64,000 nucleotides of DNA from Lachnospiraceae bacterium. Its GTDB lineage: Bacteria; Bacillota; Clostridia; Lachnospirales; Lachnospiraceae. Of this stretch, positions 10,684-20,332 are shown piece by piece. The position numbers and the translations under genes are program-made. Where the stretch lies: NCBI GenBank assembly GCA_021628825.1, contig JAJXRY010000002.1:1364001-1428000 (forward strand). Reading direction: 5' to 3'. Within the stretch, counting starts at the first letter, position 1, and the number at the start of each line of letters is the position of its first letter. The notes beneath the pieces were generated by a model, which was not told the DNA's origin, did not search any database, and saw only the letters and a list, made by a program, of their open reading frames with translations.

Positions 10684-13007
10684 ATGAGCAGATTGTGGTA
10701 TCGGCAGCCAGCCGGGTTCTGGGAGTGGGAGGAAGCACTTCCGGTTGGAAACGGACGGCTGGGAGGAATGGTATACGGCAGAACGGATTATGAGAGAATA
10801 CAGTTAAATGAGGAAAGCATATGGTATGGAAAGCCGCTGGACCGGAATAATCCGGATGCTTTAGGAAATCTTGAAAAAATCAGGGAACTGATATTTGGCG
10901 GAGAGATTGAACAGGCGGAAAAACTGATGCTGACGGCACTTTCCGGATGTCCCAGTACACAGCGGACATATCAGACACTGGGAGATTTATATCTGATATC
11001 GGATCTGGATACAGAGCAGGAATGTAAGGAGTTTGTCCGCGAACTGGACCTGGAGAAAGCCATATGCAGAGTTTCCTTTTTACAGGGAGATGTGCGCTAT
11101 GAACGGGAAGTGTTTGTCTCGAAACCGGAAGATTGTATGGTGATCCGGTTTGCAGCAGATGCAGCTGGCATGATCAGTCTGCGGGCGAGATTGGAGAGAG
11201 ACCGGTTCCTGGATGGAGTCGGGAGACTTTCCCAGGATACAGTCTTTCTGTACGGGGGTCTGGGAGAAGGCGGCACACACTTTACAACAGTTTTAAAAGC
11301 GGTTGCAAAGGGTGGAAGAGTATTCGTGACAGGAGAACATCTTTGCGTGGAGGGAGCAGATGAGGTTATACTGTATCTGACAGCCTGCACGGATTTTCAG
11401 GATATCAGGAATGGAACAGCTACGCATGGTTCCGGAGAGCAGATTTGTGAGAATCTGGCTAAAAAAGCAGAAGCAATTCTGCTTGAGGCGTGTGCGAAGG
11501 ACTATGAGGAAGTAAAGAAAAGACATATTGCAGATTATCAGGCTCTTTATCACAGAGTATCCCTGCAGCTTGGAGGAGAGGAAAAGGATGCGGTTCCGAC
11601 AGATGAAAGATTGAAGGGATCAGTCGGCGGGGATACCGGACTGTCAAAGTTACTGTTTGATTATGGAAGATATCTGCTGATTGCAAGCAGCAGGAAAGGA
11701 GGTCTTCCTGCCAATCTGCAGGGAATCTGGAACAAGGAATATCTCCCACCATGGGACTCGAAATACACAGTGAATATTAATGCAGAGATGAATTACTGGC
11801 CGGCGGAGGTATGTGGGCTGTCCGAGTGTCATGAAGCCCTGCTTGATTTCATCCCGACTCTTGTAAAGAACGGCAGGGAGACTGCCAGAAAAATGTATGG
11901 CTGCAGGGGATGGACGATGCATCATAACACAGATGCCTTCGGTGATACCGCTCCGCAGGATATCTGTATTTCGTCTACTTACTGGATGATGGGACCTGCA
12001 TGGCTGTGTACACATTTCTGGACCCATTATGAATATACCGGTGACCGTGAGTTCCTGAAAAAGATTTTCCCTGTCATGCTGGAGGCAGCATTGTTTTATC
12101 TGGACTTTCTGGTTGAAAAAGACGGAGTTCTGGTGATGTGCCCGTCTGTATCTCCCGAAAATATCTATCGATTGCCGAACGGACAGAAGGGTGCGGTCAG
12201 TTATGGGGTGACAATGGATAACCAGATTCTTAGGGATCTGTTCAGCCAGTGTATAAAAGCAGGAGAGATTCTGGAAGGAACTGATTTTTTTCCGCACATC
12301 TGAAGGAAATGGGAGTTATGGAAAATTGCGGGGAATTCATCGACAAGATCGTGGATGCCTGTGGGAAGTTATCCCCGACACAGATTGGAAGTGATGGGAG
12401 AATTAAGGAATGGATGGAAGAGTATGAGGAATGTGAGCCGGGACACAGACATATCTCTCATCTGTACGGATTATATCCGTCCCGTCAGATATCTGTGGAT
12501 AAAACCCCGGAGCTTGCCGAGGCAGCAAAAAAGACTCTGGAGATGCGGCTTCGCTTAGGTGGCGGACACACAGGATGGAGCAGGGCATGGATTATTAATT
12601 TCTATGCAAGACTGCACGATGGAGAGGCTGCTTATCGTAATATAGAATTAATGCTGGAACAATCAACATATTCTAATTTGTTTGACCGGCACCCGCCATT
12701 TCAGATTGACGGGAACTTTGGCGTGGTATCCGGTATTGTAGAGATGCTTCTGCAGTCGGACGAGGAATCGGTCAGATTACTGCCAGCTCTGCCCGGGGCA
12801 TGGAAGGATGGAAGCGTAAAAGGTCTGAGAATTGCAGGGGGCGGAAGCGTTTCCATGGAATGGAAAGACGGACATCTTGACCGCTGTGTGATCGAGGCAG
12901 AGAATCCGACGAAACGGGTGATCCGCTATGGTGACATCGCTGACGAAATTATGCTCGCATCAGGGAAAACGGAATGGAATCCTGTTTTTATGCTGATTTC
13001 TTGCTGA
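10684..13007 (+). CDS. Glycoside hydrolase family 95 alpha-L-fucosidase (second of tandem pair)
   Basis: About 775 aa with the same layout as its neighbour: ALPVGNGRLGGMVYG, ESIWYG, DRNNP, NLQGIWNKEYLPPW, HHNTDAFGDTAPQD, VSPENIYRLPNG and a C-terminal NFGVVSGIVEMLLQS. Start ATG 10684, 32 nt after the first GH95 gene, with AGGAAAACA in front; the two are one operon. One T is missing in the run 12285-12291 (eight expected), splitting the gene into two frames. Cytoplasmic, no signal peptide. The pair probably arose by an old duplication, as the two proteins are clearly diverged. The C-terminus reads straight into the GH43 remnant, suggesting some rearrangement just downstream of the stop. Confidence 0.9.
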
Positions 13008-13011
13008 TAAG

Positions 13012-13405
13012 AATGGCTGACCATTAAAAAGGCGCCACAGCGTGTGGCACCCGGCTGTGAATACAGTGCAGGAACCGGATTTGAGGGACATGAGTTCTTT
13101 GAAGCTCCCTCCATACGGAGCCGGGATATATCGCCAATTTTACGGAATCAGCTACAGCGGGCTTTAAATACTTCCTGTGTGAGGATATCCGTGAGATCAG
13201 TATTTGGGTAAGAGGCTATGGAAATGGCTTCTTTGAGGTGAAAACGTCATGGAACGGAGAGGTACTTGCAAAGCTGCCGGTACAGAATACGAATGTCTGG
13301 GAAAAATATACGGCACCGGTTTCCATACCGGATGGCGTACAGGCAATTTACCTGACTTACCGGGGAGATGGAGCACCGAGTCTGCGTTCCTTTGAACTGG
13401 CATAG
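13012..13405 (+). pseudogene. Remnant of a glycoside hydrolase family 43 gene with internal deletion
   Basis: Two pieces of a GH43-type enzyme survive. The first (about 13012-13115) encodes TIKKAPQRVAPG and GTGFEGHEFFEAPSIR, which matches the stretch just before the general-acid region of arabinofuranosidase/xylosidase-like GH43 proteins. The second (about 13120-13405, another frame) encodes a C-terminal beta-sandwich with GFKYFLCEDIREISIWVRG and ends FELA. A start codon, the five-blade propeller core and its catalytic Asp/Glu residues are all missing. It follows the second GH95 gene within 5 nt. Either a true decayed gene at the end of the operon or a collapsed assembly. GH43 identification rests on motif recall. 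Confidence 0.6.
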
Positions 13406-13427
13406 GACGGTGAATGATTACCCATAA

Positions 13428-14286
13428 CTATGACAGGTGCTTCCGGAATTCCCGGGGACTTGTGTTGTAGAATCTCCGGAAAGAGGAAGAAAAGTGTTCA
13501 ATAGAGGAGTATCCCAGGTTTTCTGCAATGTCTGTGATACTTAAGGATTGGTCGGAGAGCAGAATGGCGGCAACGGACATTCTGGCTTCGGCCTTTTTTT
13601 GTTGGAAGGATTTCCCATAGTGTTCCATCAGAAGACGCTGCGTCTGTCTTGCGCTTAAGTTCAGTCTCTGGGACAATCCCTCTAAGGACAGGGTCTGGTA
13701 TTCATAGAGAAAATATTCGTCAATAATAACAGATTTGGAGTCAGCCATGCTGTTGTGCGAAAGAAACAGATTGGAAACAGGGTGATCTTCATAATTACGG
13801 ACAGTGTAAATCAGCAGCTGGGATAAAAGAATCCGGATCAGATCCTGTTGTCCTGTATAGGAGTGCCCCAGTTCATAAAAAAGCTGTTTCATCAGGGCAT
13901 CTATTCCCTGGGTATCCTTGCCGATCCAGAAGGGAGCAGAGGTAAAAGCGCTGATGACAGGTGTGTTCTTTGTTCCGGCAGACTGGCTTCGTATTTTTAA
14001 ATAAACACAATATTCCTGCATGGGATCTGACTGAAGCGGTGTCTGAGCATGTTCAATGTGGGGACCGGTGACAAAAAGAGTATTGGGCGATATGTCATAA
14101 TACTGCCCATTTGCGACCAGCTTCCCATAACCGGCCGGAATATAATGGATTTCGTAACAGTGATTCCCATGGCTATGGGTGGGAATCGTCCTGGTAAAAA
14201 AAGCTCAAATACAATATTCAACGCGTGGATCTTTACATTTTCAACTGAAAAAAATGGATATCAATATCATGATATGAGGTTTTCAT
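13428..14286 (-). CDS. AraC-family transcriptional regulator (cupin plus double HTH)
   Basis: About 286 aa. The N-terminal cupin sensor is visible as HSHGNHCYEIHYIPAG and GPHIEHAQTPL; the C-terminal AraC DNA-binding domain has LSARQTQRLLMEHYGKSF and the signature SITDIAENLGYSSIEHFSSSFRRF. Start is the ATG at 14284-14286 (minus strand), preceded by GAAGGTG. Two errors, one missing base each in an A7 run (14196-14202) and a T4 run (14238-14241), break the N-terminal third. It faces the fucose operon and sits between that operon and the glycosidase genes. The duplicated element at 1424-1487 and 14433-14500 is a likely target, with a sugar such as L-fucose as effector (inference). Confidence 0.88.
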
Positions 14287-14432
14287 AGAATTACACCTTC
14301 TTATATTTTAGCCAGTCTGCATCGTCCGGCAGCTTATGGATGATGTGGCTGAGCGATTACCGTCTGAAGCTCAAAGCACCTGATCCTGATTACAGGGAAG
14401 CACTGATATTATAGCATGAAAGTTATAATAAT

Positions 14433-14500
14433 ACGACATATTTTTGTGTGAAAAAAACGGCAGATATGACACTAATAATTTTATGTGAGGAGCTTATAAT
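14433..14500 (+). promoter_or_regulatory. Promoter/operator of the fucose operon, copy 2 of the shared element
   Basis: ACGACAT (14433-14439), CGGCAGATATGA (14458-14469), ACTAATAAT (14471-14479), 15 nt, TATAAT (14495-14500). Order and the CGGCAG-to-TATAAT distance equal those at 1424-1487; only the A/T spacer between the two upstream boxes is 4 nt longer. The remaining part of the 306-nt gap between araC and the dehydrogenase shows no further gene. Confidence 0.7.
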
Positions 14501-14592
14501 TACAGTATAAAAATACTTTATTTGAAACAGCGCGCAGATATCAGAAAGTATCAGATCCGTAACAGAGGGAACAAAAGTGACATACATGTTAA

Positions 14593-15694
14593 ATGAAGAA
14601 AGAAGGTATGATTATGGCAGTGAAAATGTTGATGAAGGGAGCTGTTCTTCCGGGAAACAGCACCGTAGAATTAAAGGATTTTGAAATTCCGGTACCGGGA
14701 CATGGACAGGTTTTGATTCAGACAAAAGCAACCACCATCTGTGGCAGCGATATCCGGTGTATTTACAGGGAACATACAGGAAAAGGACCGGAAGGCTATA
14801 TTCCCGGTATGGTTGCCGGACATGAGCCCTGCGGTATTATTGTAGAAGAAGGAGAAGGCTTGAAACGCTTCAAAAAGGGTGACCGTGTCATTGTATATCA
14901 TATATCAGGCTGCGGTGTCTGCAATGACTGCAGAAGAGGATATTACATTTCCTGTAAGAGCAGATTCCGTCAGGCCTATGGCTGGCAGCGTAATGGCGGA
15001 ATGGCACCCTATATTCTTGCTGAGGAAAAAGACCTCATAGCATTGCCGGATGAGCTGACCTATAAGGATGGGGCACAGGTGGCCTGCGGATTTGGTACCG
15101 TATACGAAGCAATCGAAAAAATCGGTATCTGTGGAAACGATGCAGTTTTAGTCACAGGTCTTGGACCGGTAGGACTGGCAGCTTTGATGCTTGCCAAGGC
15201 ATTGGGAGCCAATAAGCTGATCGGTGTTGAAATGAACGATTACCGGATTGATCTTGCAAAGAAGCTGGGACTTGCCGATTATGTGTTTAAACCGGGAGAG
15301 GATACATTGGAAAAGATTCTGGAGGTTACGGATGGCAAGGGCGTTGAAAGAGCCATTGATGCTTCTGCAAACGATGCAGGAAGACAGCTTGCTATACGTG
15401 CGACCAGAGAATGGGGTAAAAATCGCATTCGTAGGAGAAGGCGGAACCTGCACCTTCAATCCAAGTCCGGATATCATCCATGGACAAAAGACGATCTATG
15501 GATCCTGGGTAACTTCGCTTTGGAGAATGGAAGAACTTGTGGAGAGACTGGTCCGGTGGAACATTCATCCGGAGGATCTGATCACCCATGAATTCCCGAT
15601 TGAACAGGCAGACGAAGCATACCGGCTTATGGCTGGAGGACAGTGTGGCAAGGTTGCAGTCGTATTTCAGGATTCATGTGGAGGAAAAGAATGA
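14593..15694 (+). CDS. Zinc-dependent medium-chain alcohol/polyol dehydrogenase
   Basis: Medium-chain dehydrogenase of about 366 aa. It shows the catalytic zinc region (ICGSDIR, GHEPCG), the structural-zinc cysteines (GCGVCNDCRRGYYISC) and a Rossmann motif VTGLGPVGLAALMLAKA. Start ATG 14593; a second ATG at 14614 is possible. One extra A in the run 15418-15422 shifts the frame after REWGK; the protein resumes with IAFVGEGGTCTF and ends at TGA 15692-15694, overlapping the next start by 4 nt (ATGA). The first gene of an operon with FucU and an alpha-fucosidase, so oxidation of L-fucose, L-fuconate or a downstream diol is plausible (inference). Sorbitol, threonine or galactitol dehydrogenase specificity cannot be excluded. 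Confidence 0.82.
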
Positions 15695-16706
15695 TTGATG
15701 TGATGGAACAAAGCAAAAATTCCGACCAGGGAATTATACAGTGGTGAAAAAATTCCCTGTGTGGGACTGGGAACCTTCGGTTCAGACAAATACGGTGCAG
15801 ATGCGGTCTCAGAAGCAGTGTATGGTGCGGTGAAATACGGCTACCGGCTGATTGACTGTGCTTCTGTATATCAGAATGAGGATAAGATCGGACAGGTGCT
15901 CCACAGGCTTTTTGAAGAAAAAGTGGTACAGAGACAGGATTTATTCATTACCTCCAAGGTCTGGAATGATATGCACGGGCAGGGACAGGTTATGGAATCC
16001 TGCCATAAGAGTCTGAAGGATCTGGGACTTGAAACAATAGACCTGTATTTTGTACACTGGCCATTCCCGAACTATCATGCTCCGGGATGCAGCAAAGATG
16101 CGAGAAATCCGGATTCCAGACCGTTTTCACTTGAGGAGTTTATGTCTGTATGGAGACAGTGTGAGGAACTGGTGGATCAGGGACTTGTCCGCTACATCGG
16201 AATGAGCAATATGACGATTCCGAAGTTAGAAAAAGGTGCTTCCACTCTGCAGGATACAGCCGGCAGCGCTTGAGATGGAGCTGCATCCTTCCTTCCAGCA
16301 GCCGGAGCTGTTTGATTATGCACGTAAGCATCATATTCTTCCCATTGGATACTGTCCGATCGGCTCACCGTCCAGACCGGAAAGAGACAGAACATCAGAG
16401 GATGTGGCAGACATGGAGCTCCCTGCAGTGGTAAAAGCGGCTAAAGCACATAAGGTGCACCCTGCTGTGATCTGTCTGAAATGGGCAGTCCAGCGCGGGC
16501 AGGTACCGATTCCTTTTTCTGTGAAGGAGAGCCAGTACATTTCCAACCTGAAATGTACCACCTGTGATCCGCTGACAGACGAAGAGATGGAGGAAATCCG
16601 GCAGGAAGACCGGAACTGCCGTCTGGTGAAGGGACAGGTATTTTTGTGGAAAGGTGCCAAAGGCTGGGAAGATCTCTGGGACGAAAACGGAGTGATTACG
16701 ACGTAA
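15691..16706 (+). CDS. Aldo/keto reductase
   Basis: NADPH-dependent aldo/keto reductase, about 338 aa, (beta/alpha)8 barrel. It has the catalytic tetrad Asp (RLIDCASVYQNE), Tyr (same block), Lys (ITSKVWND) and His (YFVHWPFP), followed by YIGMSN and a cofactor-binding C-terminus (VPIPFSVKESQY). Start ATG 15691 overlaps the dehydrogenase stop. Two A-run insertions (15715-15719 and 16230-16234) break it. Placement between the dehydrogenase and FucU suggests reduction of a fucose-derived aldehyde such as lactaldehyde, or of fucose itself (inference). Confidence 0.85.
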
Positions 16707-16730
16707 TACGAATTAAGAAGAGAGGTTTAT

Positions 16731-17170
16731 ATGTTAAAAAGGAATTCCTAAAATTTTATCACCGGAGTTATTAAAGGTTTTATGCGAAATGGGGCATAGT
16801 GACAGACTGGTTATTGCGGATGGAAATTTCCCGGCCGAATCCATGGGAAAAGATGCAATTGTCATCCGGATGGACGGTCATGGAACCAGTGAAATCCTTG
16901 AGGCAGTTCTGCAGCTGTTCCCGCTGGATACCTATGTAGAGCATCCGGTGAATCTCATGCAGGTTATGCCCGGAGATGCGGTAGAGACACCGATCTGGGA
17001 GGAATACAGCAGAATCGTCCGGCAGAAGGATGAACGCGGTGATGCAGTCATTGGGCAGATTGAACGCTTTGCATTTTTATGAAGAGGCGAAGAAGGCATA
17101 TGCGATCATTGCGACAGGCGAGGGTGCTTTGTACGCCAATATCATGTTACAAAAGGGTGTTGTGGTTTGA
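16731..17170 (+). CDS. fucU: L-fucose mutarotase (FucU/RbsD family)
   Basis: FucU/RbsD family protein of about 145 aa that interconverts the alpha and beta anomers of L-fucose. It shows the family start LKGIPKILSPELLKVL, then EMGHSDRLVIADGNFPA with the catalytic His of the GH(S/G)D motif and a C-terminal EEAKKAYAIIATGE. Start ATG 16731 follows AAGAGAGG. Two insertions, A5 at 16736-16740 and T5 at 17074-17078, make it appear as fragments. Its presence between the reductase and a fucosidase is the best evidence that this operon handles L-fucose. No fucI, fucK or fucA is seen in the window. Confidence 0.85.
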
Positions 17171-17197
17171 TGTTCTGAAGATGAAAGAGGTAGATAT

Positions 17198-18677
17198 ATG
17201 TATCAATTAGAAAAAAATATCTTGAAATCATTGATGATGTATTGGAGAAGGGCCCATATAAGCCAACGTGGGAATCGTTATCTGCTTATGAACCGCCAAC
17301 GTGGTATCGCAATGCCAAGTTTGGTATTTTTATTCACTGGGGGATCTATAGTGTTCCGGCATTCTCAAGTGAATGGTATTCCAGAAATATGTATATCCAA
17401 GGTTCTCCGGAGTATGAGCATCATATAAAGACGTACGGTGAACATAAGAATTTCGGTTATAAGGATTTCATTCCCATGTTTAAGGCAGAAAAATTCAATC
17501 CGGATGAATGGGCAGAGCTGTTTAAAGAAGCAGGAGCTAATTATGTAGTTCCGGTGGCAGAGCATCACGATGGTTTTTCAGATGTACCGGAGTGAAATCT
17601 CTCATTGGAATGCATATGAAATGGGACCAGGACGGGATGTGCTTGGCGAATTGAAGAATGCATGTCAGAAAAAGGGAATGCAGATTGGAGCTTCTTCCCA
17701 TCGGATTGAACATTGGTTCTTTATGGGGCATGGAAAAGAATTTGAAAGTGATATAAAGGATCCCATGCAGAGGGGAGATTTTTACTGGCCGGCTATGCCT
17801 GAACCGGAAGATCTTCATGATATTTTCAGTAAGCCAGAGCCCACAGAAGAATTTCTTCAGGACTGGCTGGTACGTACCTGTGAAATCATTGACCGGTATC
17901 ATCCGAAAATCCTGTATTTTGACTGGTGGATCCAGCACAGTGCCTGCAAGCCTTATTTGAAAAAGCTGGCAGCATATTATTATAACCGGGCACAGGAATG
18001 GGGAGAGCAGGTGGTTATTAATTATAAACATGATGCTTTCCAGTTTGGAACAGCGGTACCGGATGTGGAAAGAGGACAGTTTGCAGATGTGAAGCCTTAT
18101 TTCTGGCAGACGGATACAGCAATTGCATTAAACTCCTGGTGCTATACAGAAAATAACCAGTTCCGTCCGGCAGCAGATATTCTGTGTGATTTTGTGGATA
18201 TTGTCAGTAAGAACGGGTGTCTGCTGCTTAATGTAGGACCCAAAGCAGATGGAACGATTTCCCGGGAAGACCGTGAAATCTTACTAAAGATTGGGGATTG
18301 GATGAAAGTAAACGGTGAGGCCATCTATGAAACCAAAGTATGGAGAAAATATGGGGAGGGTCCCACAAAGATTGTAGAGGGACAGTTCTCAGACGGAATC
18401 AAAAAGAATTTTACCTCTGAGGATTTCCGGTTTACGACATCCGGGGGAAAGCTTTATGCGATTGCCTTAAAGTGCAGTAGCAATGGAGAGTATTGCATCC
18501 GTTCTTTGGGTGAACAGGATGCTTCGAAGCAGGCTAATTTTTCATGGTATTATAAAAGGTGTGGAAACACTGGGAGCAACGGAAAAGACAGAGTGGAGAA
18601 GAGACGGGCAGGGACTGCATATTAAGAGCGGGCTTGTAAGTGATAGTCCGGTTGTATTTAGAATTGATGTTGACTAA
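17198..18677 (+). CDS. Glycoside hydrolase family 29 alpha-L-fucosidase
   Basis: Retaining alpha-L-fucosidase family GH29, about 493 aa. N-terminal barrel motifs: WYRNAKFGIFIHWGIYSVPA, EWYSRNMY, YVVPVAEHHDGF, and the nucleophile Asp in KILYFDWW; the NVGPKADGTI block closes the barrel before a small beta-sandwich. Start ATG 17198 after AAAGAGG. Three run errors (A7 at 17211-17217, T5 at 17574-17578, T5 at 18538-18542) divide it. No signal peptide, so cytoplasmic. Together with the two GH95 enzymes the locus covers several fucose linkages. It is the last gene of the operon; the next gene is convergent. Confidence 0.9.
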
Positions 18678-18715
18678 TGAATCCGACAGCCATGAGTCAT
18701 GGTGATATTTTCTAC

Positions 18716-19520
18716 TCAGGAATCAGAATGCTCATCCTTTAAAATATGTGCAATTTCCCTGGCTTCCTTATGAAGGTCATGCAGGTCATCCTGTATGGCC
18801 TTTTTCTTCTTCGCGGATTTCCGGATGCTCTTCAAGCTCCTGCTTGATGAACATCAACAGGAAGCTTATAAGCAACAGCAGGCAGGAGACCCATATGGTG
18901 CGAAGTCTAAAGAGTGCGATGAAGCGGCTCCCAAGTCCGGCACCGAGGGCGAACAGGAAGATGACCCCGAAATAATGGGAAGCCTTATACAAGGTTTCTT
19001 TGTTATGGGTCTTGCGATATGCACACAGGGATTCCATGCCGCTGCGGATGTTACCGATACACATGGTGCTGGCAAAGGCAAAGCTGTTGACCTTGCGGAA
19101 CGCCTGTACCTGCATGGCGCAGGAAAAAGGAAACCATGGCATTGGCAATCAGATTAAACCGTTCCGGTAAGAAGCCGACCAGAAACAGCAGCAAAATTTC
19201 TATGATGAGCACCAGCTGTCTCCAGTGAATCCGCTGTGCCTTCTGAAAGTGCTGCCTGATCAGCTCCGCAGCAGCAACTCCGAATGCAAAGAAAACAACC
19301 GGCACCAGATAGTGGAGCATGGAATGAAAATCGCCTGTAAAAAAATGTGCTGGCTCAATAAAAACAATATTACCGGTCTGGGCGTTGGCGAAGACCTTTC
19401 CGCGGGAAATATAGGTGTAGGCATCCTGAAGTCCTCCGGATATGGATAAAAAAACGCGGCAGTTACAAAGGCCTCGGACATTTGTTTGTGTGATTTGGGT
19501 GTTCTATGGAATTTCATCAT
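18716..19520 (-). CDS. DUF1275 (YoaK-type) membrane protein
   Basis: About 268 aa with six or so hydrophobic segments. The N-terminal signature SGGLQDAYTYISRGKVFANAQTGNIV, the central AFRKVNSFAFASTMCIGNIRSG and HYFGVIFLFALGAGLGS identify the DUF1275/YoaK family of unknown function. Start is the tandem ATG at 19520, preceded by GGAAGGAAGGG. The frame shifts near 19445, 19370, 19140 and 18803. After the last shift the tail reads DDLHDLHKEAREIAHIL and stops at 18716. A perfect palindrome (19541-19556) sits just upstream of the ribosome site. Confidence 0.75.
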
Positions 19521-19540
19521 CTGTTATCTGCCCTTCCTTC

Positions 19541-19556
19541 CGGTAAAATTTTACCG
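19541..19556. promoter_or_regulatory. Perfect 16-bp palindrome, probable operator
   Basis: CGGTAAAATTTTACCG, a perfect inverted repeat, directly upstream of the ribosome site of the DUF1275 gene and downstream of the Crp/Fnr gene stop. TAAAAT inside it could be the -10 of the DUF1275 promoter. Which regulator binds is unknown; it does not match the palindrome at 20257. Confidence 0.5.
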
Positions 19557-19574
19557 AACTGATTGTATCACTTT

Positions 19575-20243
19575 TTATTCTGAGGAATAAAGGGGTGAAT
19601 CTGTTTTCAGAGTGAACGAATTCTTGTGAAAATCAATCAACCCTTCCTTCCGCATTTTGCCAAGCTCCTTCGAAAGCGCACTCCGGTCGAGATTCAGGTA
19701 GTCTGCCATCTGTTGGCGGTCGAAGGGAACCTGGAAGGTTTTGCTTCCGTTTTTGACAGAAAGATTCGAAAAGTAGGTAAACAGACGCTCACGGATAGTT
19801 TTGGCACTGGTGCAGAAGATCCGGTTTGACAGAACCAGATTTTTCTGTGCTAAAATATGCAAAAGGTTATTGATCATCTTGAAGTACCAGGTCTTTTCAT
19901 GATGCTGTCCGCTTAAGAGAATATCCGTGTTCACGAACGCAATTGCACTGTCTTTTGAGGCAATGGCATCCACGAGCATCGGCTCATGACAGAGCGCATA
20001 GGTTTCTGCAAAGGCATGTCCTTCAGGAACATGGGAAAGGATACTCTTATTTCCCCACAGATCAATGCTTTCGATATGGACACAGCCGCATAAAACGATT
20101 CCGATTTCATGAACGATGTCACCGGTCTGAAAAATCGGTGTATTCTTTTCATAAGAAGCAGTCCGAAGAAAAGGAAGACGCTTCATATCTTCGAATTCCT
20201 CTTCCGTTAAATTTTGAAAAATAAAGGTTTCAAAAAGCTTCAT
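19575..20243 (-). CDS. Crp/Fnr-family transcriptional regulator
   Basis: About 222 aa: cyclic-nucleotide-binding-like beta-roll (ENTPIFQTGDIVHEIGIVLCG, VPEGHAFAE), dimer helix, and C-terminal winged helix with RQQMADYLNLDRSALSKELG. No cysteine cluster of the FNR type is evident, so the signal is unknown. Start ATG at 20241-20243 is chosen because GGAGGA precedes it by 5 nt; a longer in-frame start at 20270 lies inside the operator palindrome. Divergent from a ferredoxin gene, an arrangement repeated in many Clostridia where this pair responds to redox or nitrosative stress (family knowledge; signal here inferred). Confidence 0.88.
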   Translation of the reverse strand: MKLFETFIFQNLTEEEFEDMKRLPFLRTASYEKNTPIFQTGDIVHEIGIVLCGCVHIESIDLWGNKSILSHVPEGHAFAETYALCHEPMLVDAIASKDSAIAFVNTDILLSGQHHEKTWYFKMINNLLHILAQKNLVLSNRIFCTSAKTIRERLFTYFSNLSVKNGSKTFQVPFDRQQMADYLNLDRSALSKELGKMRKEGLIDFHKNSFTLKTDSPLYSSE

Positions 20244-20256
20244 AATTCCTCCGTTC

Positions 20257-20270
20257 GTGGTTATAACCAC
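20257..20270. promoter_or_regulatory. Crp/Fnr operator palindrome between divergent genes
   Basis: GTGGTTATAACCAC, a perfect 14-bp palindrome. A TATAAT -10 for the ferredoxin gene lies at 20293-20298. With a start near 20305 the palindrome centre falls at about -41.5, the class II activator position. On the other strand it lies just above the regulator's own ribosome site, suggesting autorepression. Confidence 0.65.
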
Positions 20271-20332
20271 ATATTTGTCACTGTTATTGTACTATAATGC
20301 AGGCATAACGACAAGAAAGGAAGGAATCAGAA

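Noticed and set aside
20275..20298. TTGTCA as -35 of the ferredoxin promoter
   Set aside because: Only 12 nt separate it from TATAAT; activator-dependent initiation from the palindrome fits better.
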